Source: Bin103 sp002238925 (lineage in GTDB: Bacteria > Spirochaetota > Spirochaetia > SZUA-6 > Bin103). From it: a stretch of DNA of 64,000 bases. A program made the translations under genes and the position numbers. Shown one piece after another: positions 10,451-19,089 of this stretch. Where the stretch lies: the NCBI GenBank assembly GCA_965208065.1, contig OZ242313.1:744001-808000 (forward strand), given 5' to 3'. Position 1 is the first letter of the stretch. Each line of letters starts with the position of its first letter. The notes beneath the pieces were generated by a model. The model ran no database searches. It saw only the letters and a program-made list of their open reading frames with translations, and was not told the DNA's origin.

Positions 10451-11908
10451 TCAGCCCTCCAGCGCCAGCAGCAGCGGCTGCTCCAGCGCTTCGATGATCC
10501 AGCGCAGAAAGCGGATGCCGTCGGCGCCGTCGATCAGGCGGTGGTCGTAGGTCAGCGACAGCGGCAGGCGCAAACGCGGTACGAATGCGCCGTCGCGCCA
10601 CACCGGCTCGGTTTCGGCACGGGAGACGCCGAGGATCGCCACTTCGGGGGAGTTGATGATCGGCGAGAAGTGGGAGCCGCCGATGCCGCCCAGGTTGGAG
10701 ATGGTAAAGCTGCCGCCCTGCATCTCCGCCGGGCCCAGCTTGCGCGCGCGGGCGCGCACGGAAATCTCGCCCAGGGCGGCGGCGATTTCGACGATGTTCT
10801 TGCGGTCGGCGTCGCGGATTACCGGCACCAGCAGTCCGCGGTCGGTGTCGACGGCGATGCCGACGTGGCAATAGCGCTTGTAGATAACCGTGGAGCGCGC
10901 CATGTCGATGCTGGCGTTGAACTGGGGAAACACCTTCAGGGCGGTGGCCACCACCTTTACCAGGATGGCGGTTACGGTCAACTTGCCGCCGGCCGCCTCG
11001 GCGCGCGGCGCGTAGCGCTTGCGCAGGTGTTCCAGGTCGGTGATATCCGCCTTGTCCAGCTGGGTGACGGCGGGAATGGTCTGCCACGCCGCGGTCAGGT
11101 GGCTGGCGGTAATGCGGCGCACCGCGTTCATGGCCTCCTCTTGCACCGGCCCCCACTGGGAGAAGTCGGGCAGCGGCGGGGCCGCGGGGTGGGCGGCCGC
11201 CGCGGCCGCGGGCGGTGCCTGCAGCAGGCGCTTGGCGGTGGCCTTGACGTCGTCGAGCAGGATGCGCCCGCCCTCCCCGGAGCCGGTCACGGCCCTGATG
11301 TCCACCCCGATCTCGCGCGCCAGCCGGCGCACGGCGGGGGTGGCCGGGATCGGCTCCACCGCCTCGGGGGCGTCCGTTCTGGCACCAGCGGGCGTTGCGG
11401 CGCCGACGTCCGCCGCCGCGCCGGCGAGCGCCGGTGCGCCGCTGGGAGCGGTGCCGGGCGCGGCCGGAGCAGATTGCGGTGCGGGCTCGGCTGGTGCCGG
11501 AGTGGCGCTTGCGGAGTCGGATCCGGTGACGCCCGAGGCCGCGGCGAGCAGGCCGCCCGCCGGCGCGGGTGCCGCCGCCGGCGCCGCGGATGGCGGCGGC
11601 GGTTCCGCCGCGGATGTTGCCTGCGCCGCCAGTGCCGCTTGCGGCGGCGGAGCGGCGTCACCGCCTGCGCCGTCCGGTTCCAGGCTGGCGATCGGGTCGC
11701 CCACGTTGATGGTGTCGCCTGCCTTGACCAGGACGGCGGTTACCACGCCGGCATCGGGCGAGGGCACCTCCACCACCGCCTTGTCGGTTTCCAGTTCCAG
11801 CAGCGGCGCGTCCTTCTCGACCCGGTCGCCGGGGTTCACCAGGACGGCGGCGACGTCGCCGGCTTCGATATTCTCTCCCAGTTCCGGGAGTGTTACGTCA
11901 GTTGCCAT
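10451..11908 (-). CDS. aceF: Pyruvate dehydrogenase E2, dihydrolipoamide acetyltransferase
   Basis: 485 residues. One N-terminal lipoyl domain (about 1-80) with lipoylation Lys43 in ETDKAVVEV, a long Ala/Pro/Gly linker (about 85-180), a peripheral-subunit-binding domain (TPAVRRLAREIGVDI, GSGEGGRILLDDV), and a catalytic domain ending in the active-site HRLIDG (within TYDHRLIDGADG). A single lipoyl domain is fewer than E. coli AceF has. It heads the operon with lpdA, while the E1 gene aceE is at 43.0-45.8 kb. Confidence 0.94.
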   Translation of the reverse strand: MATDVTLPELGENIEAGDVAAVLVNPGDRVEKDAPLLELETDKAVVEVPSPDAGVVTAVLVKAGDTINVGDPIASLEPDGAGGDAAPPPQAALAAQATSAAEPPPPSAAPAAAPAPAGGLLAAASGVTGSDSASATPAPAEPAPQSAPAAPGTAPSGAPALAGAAADVGAATPAGARTDAPEAVEPIPATPAVRRLAREIGVDIRAVTGSGEGGRILLDDVKATAKRLLQAPPAAAAAAHPAAPPLPDFSQWGPVQEEAMNAVRRITASHLTAAWQTIPAVTQLDKADITDLEHLRKRYAPRAEAAGGKLTVTAILVKVVATALKVFPQFNASIDMARSTVIYKRYCHVGIAVDTDRGLLVPVIRDADRKNIVEIAAALGEISVRARARKLGPAEMQGGSFTISNLGGIGGSHFSPIINSPEVAILGVSRAETEPVWRDGAFVPRLRLPLSLTYDHRLIDGADGIRFLRWIIEALEQPLLLALEG

Positions 11909-12110
11909 CGATCCTCCGCCCGATACTCAGGGTAAGGGCTCCGAGCGCGTACCGCCCGCCGGACGGGACGAGATGGGGTGCAGAGAGCCGCAGTGGGGAT
12001 TTGATCCTCTCGGGCTGGCCGGGCTGGAAGATAACACCGAAACCGCCTCGTGTCAGGTGCGACCCAGGCGCGAGAGCGACACAGTGGACACCCGATGTGG
12101 CATATTTGAA

Positions 12111-12138
12111 TTGACAGATGTTATTTATCCGGTAAATA
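12111..12138 (+). promoter_or_regulatory. Candidate promoter for the AAA/DUF4143 gene
   Basis: A perfect TTGACA (12111-12116), a 16-bp spacer and TAAATA (12133-12138) lie in a short AT-rich tract unlike the surroundings. Transcription would start near 12145, favouring the second in-frame ATG at 12159 as the real start. The rest of the aceF-ATPase gap (11909-12110) shows nothing recognisable. Confidence 0.4.
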
Positions 12139-13307
12139 TGACAACTGTGGTTGCAACTATGTTTGCAAGAAGGCTGCTGGCGCCTACCGCGTCCTTCTTT
12201 TTGTTCGGGCCGCGGGGCACCGGGAAGTCGACGTGGATTGCGAACAAATTCGCGGGAGCGACAACCTATGACCTGCTGAATACGAGTGAGTCGCTTCGTC
12301 TGAGCCGCGATCCGGAGGCGCTCTACCGGGAGGTGGAAGGCCTGCCGGCCGGAACCTGGGTGGTGATCGACGAGGTGCAGAAGGTGCCGGAACTGCTCGA
12401 CGAGGTTCATCGCCTGATCGAGCGGCGGCGCCTGCGCTTCGTGCTGTCGGGGTCGAGCGCGCGCAAGCTCAAGCGGGGCGGCGGCAACCTGTTGGCGGGC
12501 CGCGCCGTCGTGGAGCAGATGTTCCCGCTGGTCTCGGCAGAACTCGCGTTTCGGCCATCGACGGATAACCTGCTTGTCCATGGCAGCATGCCGCTCGCCG
12601 TGACCGGCGTAGATCCGGCGGGGTATCTCCTTGCTTACGCCGAGACCTACCTGGAGGAGGAAATCCGTGCGCAGGCGCTCACCCGCAGCATCGGCGCCTT
12701 CAGCCGCTTCCTTGAAGTCGCCGCGCGTCAGAACGGGCAGGTGACAAACCTGTCCGCGATCGCTCGCGACGCCGCGGTGGCGCGAGCCACGGTGCAGAAC
12801 TACTTCGAGATCCTCCAAGACACTCTCGTCGGGCATTGGGTCCACGCATGGAAACTCAAGCGAGCCACGAAACAGGTGGCGCACCCCAAGTTCTACCTGT
12901 TCGACTGTGGCGTGGCGCGCGCCCTGTCAGGCAGATTGCCCTACCCGCCGGCGCCCGAGGAGGAGGGCGCGTTGCTGGAGACGTTGCTGTTCGCGGAGAT
13001 GCGGGCCTACGCCGCCTATGCAAAGCTGCGCTACCCGCTCTACTACTGGCGCACCCACGACGGCGTCGAGGTAGACGTCCTGTGCGAGACGCGGCGCGGA
13101 TTCGTGGCGGTGGAGATAAAGGCGTCGGTCCGGTGGGAGCGCCGCTTCCATCGCGGCCTGGAGCGGATGCGCACCGAAATCGGCGCCCACCGGGTACGCT
13201 GTTACGGCGTGTACCGCGGCGCCCAGCCGGCCCGGTGGAACGACATCGAAATCCTTCCCGTGATGGATTTCCTCCGCCGCCTGTGGGACGCACACATCCT
13301 CGACTAA
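12138..13307 (+). CDS. AAA ATPase with DUF4143 / nuclease-like C-terminus
   Basis: 389 residues from the ATG at 12138; an ATG seven codons later (12159) is the alternative. Walker A is FGPRGTGKST (about 23-32), Walker B is WVVIDEVQKVPELLDE, and FVLSGSSARKL is sensor-like. The C-terminal half matches DUF4143-type proteins and ends with DGVEVDVLCETRRGFVAVEIK, which resembles a PD-(D/E)xK nuclease fold. Such ATPases are very common, often in accessory regions; their role is unclear (defence- or TA-like functions have been proposed). No ribosome-binding site is evident. AT-rich upstream DNA suggests acquisition. Confidence 0.85.
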   Translation: MTTVVATMFARRLLAPTASFFLFGPRGTGKSTWIANKFAGATTYDLLNTSESLRLSRDPEALYREVEGLPAGTWVVIDEVQKVPELLDEVHRLIERRRLRFVLSGSSARKLKRGGGNLLAGRAVVEQMFPLVSAELAFRPSTDNLLVHGSMPLAVTGVDPAGYLLAYAETYLEEEIRAQALTRSIGAFSRFLEVAARQNGQVTNLSAIARDAAVARATVQNYFEILQDTLVGHWVHAWKLKRATKQVAHPKFYLFDCGVARALSGRLPYPPAPEEEGALLETLLFAEMRAYAAYAKLRYPLYYWRTHDGVEVDVLCETRRGFVAVEIKASVRWERRFHRGLERMRTEIGAHRVRCYGVYRGAQPARWNDIEILPVMDFLRRLWDAHILD

Positions 13308-13328
13308 GCCCGACGCGCGGTGTCGGGC
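13308..13328 (+). terminator. Stem-loop directly after the AAA/DUF4143 gene
   Basis: GCCCGAC (13308-13314) pairs perfectly with GTCGGGC (13322-13328) around a 7-base loop, beginning on the base after the stop codon. There is no T-run, so intrinsic termination is uncertain. The remaining sequence to 13599 has no gene I can support. Confidence 0.45.
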
Positions 13329-13599
13329 GAGATCATAGCTATCAGCCCGCTGAGCTACCGCGTAGGAGAAGCGGGCCCGCCAGCGCGGTGGAGCAACGTG
13401 GGTCACGGCTCGATTCTCTGGAAGTCGGGGCGTCTTCTTGGACACGCTGGTCACCGCGATGTGCGTCGTCCATTTCCGTTGGCGTCCTGGCCTCCGCAGC
13501 GTCGTCTATTTCGGGTCACGGTATGGGCGGCCGCGGTGACGAACCCACTGCAACCGAGCTGCGGAAGATGTAGACGCTAACGAATACCAACTGGTTCCA

Positions 13600-15885
13600 T
13601 CAAAGCGTGCTGCATTGTCTAAGAACATCATCATTATCAGTGGCAGGAGCGGAGATCATTCGCCCTACTCTTGTTCTATTGCTACGATCAGGCCGCCAGA
13701 TGACGGCGCCGCGTGATCTGTCTGGCGATGCCAAACCTGCTCCCTGAAGGACACGCAGCACGCCTGGAACAAGCCGTCTAGCGTGATTGTCAAGCCCGCG
13801 GTGAAGCGCATTCTCTTTCCTGCCAGCGCCTCGCTGTTCGTATAGCTTCCTTAGAATTGATACGCACACTCTTACCCCTAGAGGAAGATCGAGCGAGAGA
13901 ACGGCCGCTGTAGTGGCTGCGTTTTCCGAATACGTGTCAATTACACACTTGTTGAACTTCCCATGCGGAAGATCTTCATCGGAGATTCTTCCATCTAGTT
14001 CTTCGACGAAGCATTCGAAAAAGGTAGGCAACTTATTTGTATCCGCTTCTAGATCGATATCCACGCGTCGAAAGAAGCATTCGCGAAACTGAATCTTGGA
14101 CATATCCGTTGCTTTCGTATCAAGCTGGAGCTCGGATATAGTGACGCCACCTATTGTCAGGTTGTCACGAACACTGTGGTTACACTCGAATATCAGTCTA
14201 GCAATATCGGATGACAAGTAGTCATCTCCAGCACGCTTGGCACGGGCAAGTGCGGCGTTAATGATCCCCTCGTTGTAACCTGATTTGTTGGATCTATGAG
14301 CGGCTACCTCAATCCCAAGAGTCCCTATCGAGCTTGCTATATCAGCTAGTACATCAGCGTCAAAATCATAGGGGCTGCCAACAAACTCAATCAGGTCGCC
14401 CGCCCGACACACATCGGCGAACGCGTGGTCAATGAAGGTCCTGGAGTTCTCATCAGATCGATCGACACCAAGGCCAGGAAGGCGTTGGATCAGAATCATG
14501 CCGCGCTCGTCCGGACTGTCGCCGCAGATATCGCGAAACGCCTCAATCACGGTGTCCGGGGAAAGCGGACCAACACCACCCTCCGTAGCCCGCGCGTTTG
14601 TCGATAGCCGCTCAAGGAGCTTCCGTACGGTACTACCGTCAATTCCGGCTTCAATCTCTGCTTCTCGCTCCGAGATTCTGTCGATGAGAGTGTCCCACCC
14701 GACAGCCCGCTCCAATGGGTCACCGGTAGAGGTTGCCAAGAGCAAGTCGTGTAACGATCCCTTCGCAGCCAAGTAACCGACAAGCAAAGGTCTAGAGGGT
14801 AACCAGGACGGAACGAAGCCGTCTAGGCCCGCTCGTTTAAGGTATGTTGCGATCTGTTTGTCGGTAAACTCATTCACCGACAACTCGATGGCGTCAGTCC
14901 GTAGGCCGAGTGCTTCGCGCCTCTCCTTGTCGCTGTCAAAAAAGTGAGCCCGTCCTGCAAGAAGCAGTCCGGATCCTGTCGGATGCTCACGAATCAGGCG
15001 GCGGACTGCCTCCATTGCTCGATACCGACTGGAGCGCAGATTGCGCCAAAGGCCTTGTATATTGATAGTTGAGATCTCGTCAAACCCATCAATCAAGAGA
15101 TACGTGTATCCCGCACGCCATGCCCGCACCAAGTGCGAAGGACTCGAAAATCCAATCGACCTTGCGTGGCGCAAAATCACCTCTGCAGGGTCCGTCTGTC
15201 CGTAGTGTTCGCGGAGATTCAAATACACAGGAAAGGTGCTTATTTCTCGTCTTAGATGTCGTGCTCTGAGTTCATGATATATCTCCCTCAGTGTCATACT
15301 CTTTCCCGCACCATAGTCACCGAGTAGAACAACGGTCCTTCCGAAAGAAAGAAGATCCAGGACGTCGTCATGTGAGACAGTTTCTGTCGTACCGATACGG
15401 GTCATATCTAGCGGGACGTACTTGATCGTCGGAGTCCGATCATCGGTCATTGGGTCGCGAACACTGCCGAACGAGTGGTTTCCTCTTGCTTCCAAGTATG
15501 CATTTGAATCGATGAGCCGTGCCTGGAATTGAGCAAAGGAGACTACGTTAATGTCGTCACGCTGTGCGCCGGCAACCTGCCGCTGCTCTGCGGTCGGCTC
15601 ATCCCGAGTTATGAACCAGCCGCGTAGCGATCGGTAGCCTCTCCGAGGACGGAATTTCGAGATAGATCGGGCAAGCTTGTCGATGTCCTGCTCGGCCTTC
15701 TGTTTGCGACGAGAGATCGTCGCTTCAATAATGTGGATCGACTCTTCTGTAACGAATACTCCGTCGGTTTCGCGTCCGCCAATTATTCTGGCGCCCTCGA
15801 ACTCCGCACTAGGCCAAAGCGCTCTCGCTATTCTTCTGACTTCGTCCTCATAGAGTTCGTGTTCACGTCTGCTCTCCGATCGCAC
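13600..15885 (-). CDS. NACHT-type STAND NTPase with nuclease-like N-terminal domain (candidate antiphage gene)
   Basis: 761 residues from a GTG at 15885 preceded by GGAGG. N-terminal about 1-130 looks like a restriction-endonuclease-like fold: TDGVF (Asp41) then HIIEAT (Glu54) and SRRKQKAEQDIDKL. The NTPase core has P-loop GDYGAGKS (189-196), Walker B LLIDGFDE (263-270) and a NACHT-like LLLAGRAHFF. Residues about 440-560 are helical; about 575-660 has beta-helix-like short repeats (IGGVTISELQLDT, IQFRECFFRRVDIDLEA). The end may be a winged helix. Bacterial NACHT proteins are established antiphage sensors; this assignment is by architecture only. Base composition is clearly AT-richer than the flanks, and two insertion sequences follow, so it is probably horizontally acquired. 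Confidence 0.72.
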   Translation of the reverse strand: MRSESRREHELYEDEVRRIARALWPSAEFEGARIIGGRETDGVFVTEESIHIIEATISRRKQKAEQDIDKLARSISKFRPRRGYRSLRGWFITRDEPTAEQRQVAGAQRDDINVVSFAQFQARLIDSNAYLEARGNHSFGSVRDPMTDDRTPTIKYVPLDMTRIGTTETVSHDDVLDLLSFGRTVVLLGDYGAGKSMTLREIYHELRARHLRREISTFPVYLNLREHYGQTDPAEVILRHARSIGFSSPSHLVRAWRAGYTYLLIDGFDEISTINIQGLWRNLRSSRYRAMEAVRRLIREHPTGSGLLLAGRAHFFDSDKERREALGLRTDAIELSVNEFTDKQIATYLKRAGLDGFVPSWLPSRPLLVGYLAAKGSLHDLLLATSTGDPLERAVGWDTLIDRISEREAEIEAGIDGSTVRKLLERLSTNARATEGGVGPLSPDTVIEAFRDICGDSPDERGMILIQRLPGLGVDRSDENSRTFIDHAFADVCRAGDLIEFVGSPYDFDADVLADIASSIGTLGIEVAAHRSNKSGYNEGIINAALARAKRAGDDYLSSDIARLIFECNHSVRDNLTIGGVTISELQLDTKATDMSKIQFRECFFRRVDIDLEADTNKLPTFFECFVEELDGRISDEDLPHGKFNKCVIDTYSENAATTAAVLSLDLPLGVRVCVSILRKLYEQRGAGRKENALHRGLDNHARRLVPGVLRVLQGAGLASPDRSRGAVIWRPDRSNRTRVGRMISAPATDNDDVLRQCSTL

Positions 15886-16184
15886 GGTTCCTCCAACTGC
15901 GTTGCCGATCCTGCGCCATTTTCGTAACCTTCAATGAGTCATCATTAAACTGCTCTCGAACATGTAGCAAGAAAGGTAGGGTAGAAGATTTCGTTAACAG
16001 TGTAAAGCCACTATCTCAAACAAAACGAATCGTGGTCATAGTCGACACGTGCAATTCTCCTTCGCAGCGATTAGGGTTAGTGGGCTCTGCGTGTAGTGAC
16101 TACCGAAGTGCGGACCGCCGCCGTGCCTGTCTCCGTGTGCGCTTCCGTAGCCGACGGCGCACTGGAATGGCCCGGGGTCAGTCC
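15886..16184. other. Intergenic region between NACHT gene and IS256 element
   Basis: About 300 bp with no supportable gene. The first half (15886-16070) is AT-rich and should hold the NACHT promoter on the minus strand, but I find no convincing -35/-10 pair. The second half returns to GC-rich composition, so the edge of the imported segment may lie near 16.07 kb. Confidence 0.5.
16177..16184. repeat. Left 8-bp target duplication of the IS256-family element
   Basis: GTCAGTCC immediately left of the element is repeated exactly at 17583-17590 on the right. Confidence 0.93.
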
Positions 16185-17582
16185 GGGATATGATCAGAAG
16201 TTGTGGATGAGATAAAATGAGCGTACCCCCTGAAATACAGATTCGACCCCCGAATCAAGAGGAGTACGCTCGTGGAGAATATTACGCTCAGGGACATCGA
16301 GGCACAAGGGCCTGGATCGGTACTGGAAGAACTAGCACGCCGGGGAGCGCAGCAGATGCTGGCCCAGGCGATGGAAGCTGAGGTGGCGTTGTTCATCGAG
16401 AAGCACGCCGACAAGGTGGACGGAAACGGCCACCGGACGGTGGTGCGGAACGGGCACATGCGAAAGCGGGAGTTGGTGACCGGGATAGGCCGGGTGCCGA
16501 TCAAGCAACCGCGGGTGGATGATCGCCAACTCGCCAAGCAAGGGGAAGAGAGGTTCAGCAGCGCGATCCTGCTGCGCTACCTGAAGCGAGTGGCGAGCGT
16601 GGACAGCCTGATTCCGGCGCTGTACCTGAAGGGAGTGTCGACGGGGGACTTCTCGGAGGCGCTGAAGGCGATCCTGGGGGAAGGAGCGCCTGGGCTGAGT
16701 GCGAACAGTGTGGTGCGGCTGAAGGCGGTGTGGGAGCAGGAGTATAGGCAGTGGACGCGGCGCGACCTGAGCGGCAAGCGGTACGTGTATATGTGGGCCG
16801 ACGGGCTGCATGTGAACGTGCGGCTGGATGAGGAGCGCAGTTGTATCCTGGTGATCATGGGGGCGGACGAGTACGGCAACAAGGAACTGGTGGCGGTCAG
16901 CGACGGCTATCGGGAGAGCGCGGCGTCGTGGCGAGAGATACTGCTGGGTCTGCGGCGGCGCGGGCTGGTGATCGGGCCGCGGCTGGCAACGGCCGACGGC
17001 GCGCTGGGGTTCTGGAAGGCGTTGCGGGAAGTGTATCCGGGTACGGGCGAGCAGACCTGTTGGTTCCACAAGGCAGGCAACGTATTGGACAAGATGCCGA
17101 AGTCGGTGCAGAGCAAAGGCAAGGCGATGGTCCGCGAGATGTGGCAGGCGCCGTCGCTGGAGAAGGCCAAGGCAGCCTACGACCAGTTCTGCGAGGCATG
17201 GGCGGACAAGTATCCGAAGGCGGTCGAATGCCTGCGCAGGGATGAGCAGTCGTTGTTCAGCTTCTACGCGTTTCCGGCGGCCCACTGGGTGCATCTGAGG
17301 ACCAGCAACCCGATCGAGTCGACGTACGCGACGGTGCGCTTGCGGACCAGGCGGACGAAGGGCTGCGGATCGCGGACGGCGACCCTGACGATGGTGTGGA
17401 AGCTGGCGTTGGAGGCGGAGAAGACCTGGCGCCGACTGATGGGCTTCAAACTGATCCCGCTGGTGATGGAGGGGCGGGAATTCGTCGACGGAGAGCTGAC
17501 GGAGGCAGCTGCTTAGGCAACCGGATCAGGGGATGACGGCGCTCGCGATTCGACCCTCATCCACAACACTTGACAATATCCC
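16185..17582 (+). mobile_element. IS256-family insertion sequence, complete, 1398 bp
   Basis: Bounded by 27-bp imperfect terminal inverted repeats (16185-16211 and 17556-17582, 22 of 27 matching; both start GGGATAT and end TTGTGGATGAG inward). The flanking 8-bp direct repeat GTCAGTCC is perfect. It carries one intact transposase. The perfect duplication and intact gene point to a recent insertion. The right-hand target duplication contains the stop codon of the MNT nucleotidyltransferase gene, so the element landed at the very end of that gene. Confidence 0.96.
16272..17516 (+). CDS. IS256-family (Mutator-type) transposase
   Basis: 414 residues from a GTG at 16272, with AGAGGAG eight bases upstream. 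DDE catalytic residues are visible as WADGLHV (Asp), ATADGALGF (Asp) and SNPIESTYATVRLRT (Glu), the usual IS256 order. Also typical: GNGHRTVVRNGHMRKRELVT, the ILLRYLKRVASVDSLIPALY element and CWFHKAGNVLDKMP. Length is normal for the family (about 400). No internal stop or frameshift, so it is probably active. Confidence 0.96.
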   Translation: MENITLRDIEAQGPGSVLEELARRGAQQMLAQAMEAEVALFIEKHADKVDGNGHRTVVRNGHMRKRELVTGIGRVPIKQPRVDDRQLAKQGEERFSSAILLRYLKRVASVDSLIPALYLKGVSTGDFSEALKAILGEGAPGLSANSVVRLKAVWEQEYRQWTRRDLSGKRYVYMWADGLHVNVRLDEERSCILVIMGADEYGNKELVAVSDGYRESAASWREILLGLRRRGLVIGPRLATADGALGFWKALREVYPGTGEQTCWFHKAGNVLDKMPKSVQSKGKAMVREMWQAPSLEKAKAAYDQFCEAWADKYPKAVECLRRDEQSLFSFYAFPAAHWVHLRTSNPIESTYATVRLRTRRTKGCGSRTATLTMVWKLALEAEKTWRRLMGFKLIPLVMEGREFVDGELTEAAA

Positions 17583-17590
17583 GTCAGTCC
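17583..17590. repeat. Right 8-bp target duplication of the IS256-family element
   Basis: GTCAGTCC, identical to 16177-16184. On the minus strand it contains the TGA stop (17584-17586) of the split MNT gene. Confidence 0.93.
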
Positions 17591-17694
17591 TTGCGGGAAC
17601 TGCTACTCTCTGTCGGGTTGGGGTCCTCGGGTCGGTGCCCGGCGGGGTTGGGCGTCGGGATTCCTGCATGGGCTAACAGCACGATGTGGCTGCG
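17584..17694 (-). pseudogene. 3' piece of a MNT nucleotidyltransferase gene split by IS21
   Basis: Between the two insertion sequences the minus strand reads RSHIVLLAHAGIPTPNPAG and on to a TGA at 17586-17584. Removing the IS21 element and one copy of its 6-bp target duplication joins it in frame to the nucleotidyltransferase segment at 20813-21102 (231 + 6 + 105 nt from 21049 = 114 codons). So this is the displaced C-terminus of that gene. Confidence 0.8.
17689..17694. repeat. Left 6-bp target duplication of the IS21-family element
   Basis: GCTGCG, repeated exactly at 20813-20818. Confidence 0.85.
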
Positions 17695-18022
17695 TGCGTA
17701 TTCCGGTGAAAAGAGCCACCCATTCCGGAAATAAAAGCCACCCGGCGGGTGGTCCAACCCTAACACCGCCACTATAGCGGGGTGGCTTTTTTGAATCAAG
17801 CTTAGGTGTGTCCTGTACTGCTCCCGAACGGCCATCTTGTCGTACGTACCGGTGTTGACCCTTGGCAGGGTCACGGGAGCTGACCAAGCGTAGCAGGAGC
17901 AGTTGGCTGCGACACTTGGAGGCGTCCGGGAGCAGGCCCCGAGCGGCACCGTAACGGCTCACGGCTGCCGGATCAGGCCGGAAGGTGGTCAGTGCCGACG
18001 GAACCGGCGGTGTGCGGGTGCC

Positions 18023-18310
18023 TCAGTCGCGCCCGAACCCGCGTGGCGGCTCGACGCTGTCCAGTTCGGCAAGATCAAGCCCGCAAATCGCCTCCAGCTG
18101 GTGTGCGAGCGCGGACTCCTGAAGATTGTCGGGCAGATGGTCGAGCCACGCTTGGTAGCCATCCTGGAGGTCGAGCAGGGTGCGTACCGCATCCTGCCAG
18201 CGCTGCGCTCGGGACCTGCGGTCTTGCGGCCTGCGGTACTGCACCCTGGGTTGCTGTGCCTTGCGGCGCTCTCGATAGCGCCGCTGTCGTTGTGCGTTCG
18301 TCAAAGCCAA
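18023..18310 (-). CDS. Small Arg/Gln-rich protein carried by the IS21 element
   Basis: 95 residues starting MALTNAQRQRRYRERRKAQQ, strongly basic in the first third and acidic at the end. It lies 15 bp after istB in the same direction, inside the element. Small ORFs of this kind accompany some IS21 elements; no function is known to me. The basic N-terminus could bind nucleic acid, which is only a guess. Confidence 0.55.
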   Translation of the reverse strand: MALTNAQRQRRYRERRKAQQPRVQYRRPQDRRSRAQRWQDAVRTLLDLQDGYQAWLDHLPDNLQESALAHQLEAICGLDLAELDSVEPPRGFGRD

Positions 18311-18325
18311 TGCCTCTGCGCACCG

Positions 18326-19078
18326 TTACGTAACGGGGTCCCGGTTGGCGCGCTCGGCATACAGCTTGCGCACCGAGTCTCCTTCCAGGTCGATGCGACC
18401 GGCGCCGTGCACGATGCGGTCACAGATCGCGTCGGCGATGGTGGGCTCGCCGATCACCTCATGCCAGGACGACACCGGCAACTGCGACACCATCAGCGTC
18501 GAGGCGCGACCGTGGCGATCTTCGAGCATCTCCAGCAATGCCAGCCGCGCCAGTGCGTCCAGCGATTCCAGTCCAAAATCATCGATTATCAATAATGCCT
18601 GCTTGCCGATCTTCTCCAGTTCCCGCACGTAGCTGCCGTCAGCCTTGGCCAGACGCAGTTCGCCGAACAGCCGCGAGGACGCATGGTAGGCGACCCGGAA
18701 CCCGCGCAGACACGCCTGGTGGCCCAGCGCGGAGGCCAGGAAACTCTTCCCGGATCCACATTTGCCGGTGATGATCAGATCCTGGTGCCGACCGACCCAG
18801 CGGCAGTCGGCCAGCCGCAGCAACTGGTTCTGGTCGAGGTTGCGGCGCAGTGCGAAGTCCACCTCCTCGATGGCGGCCGGGTAGCGAAAGCGAGCCGCCT
18901 TAAGCAGTCGCTTCAGCCGCCGCTCATGGCGGTCGTCCCACTCGGCATCCACCAGGTGGGCCAGCAGTTCGTCGGCCGTGCACTGGCTCTGGGTCTCCAG
19001 GCTGGTGCGCAGCGCCCGCGCCATGCCGTGCAGGCGCATCCGGTCGAGCTTGTCGAGGGTGGCTTGGTTATTGGTCAT
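18326..19078 (-). CDS. istB: IS21 helper ATPase IstB
   Basis: 250 residues. AAA+ ATPase that forms an oligomer on target DNA and recruits the IstA transposase. Walker A is GKCGSGKSF and Walker B is ALLIIDDFGLE; HASSRLFGEL and SQLPVSSWHEVIGEPTIADA are typical of IstB/DnaC-like proteins. It follows istA by 11 bp. Full length for the family. Confidence 0.95.
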   Translation of the reverse strand: MTNNQATLDKLDRMRLHGMARALRTSLETQSQCTADELLAHLVDAEWDDRHERRLKRLLKAARFRYPAAIEEVDFALRRNLDQNQLLRLADCRWVGRHQDLIITGKCGSGKSFLASALGHQACLRGFRVAYHASSRLFGELRLAKADGSYVRELEKIGKQALLIIDDFGLESLDALARLALLEMLEDRHGRASTLMVSQLPVSSWHEVIGEPTIADAICDRIVHGAGRIDLEGDSVRKLYAERANRDPVT

Positions 19079-19089
19079 CGTCGGTCTCC

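Noticed and set aside
17583..17962. Open frames between and into the insertion sequences on the minus strand
   Set aside because: They cross the IS21 left end; only the part left of 17695 belongs to a gene (the MNT C-terminus).
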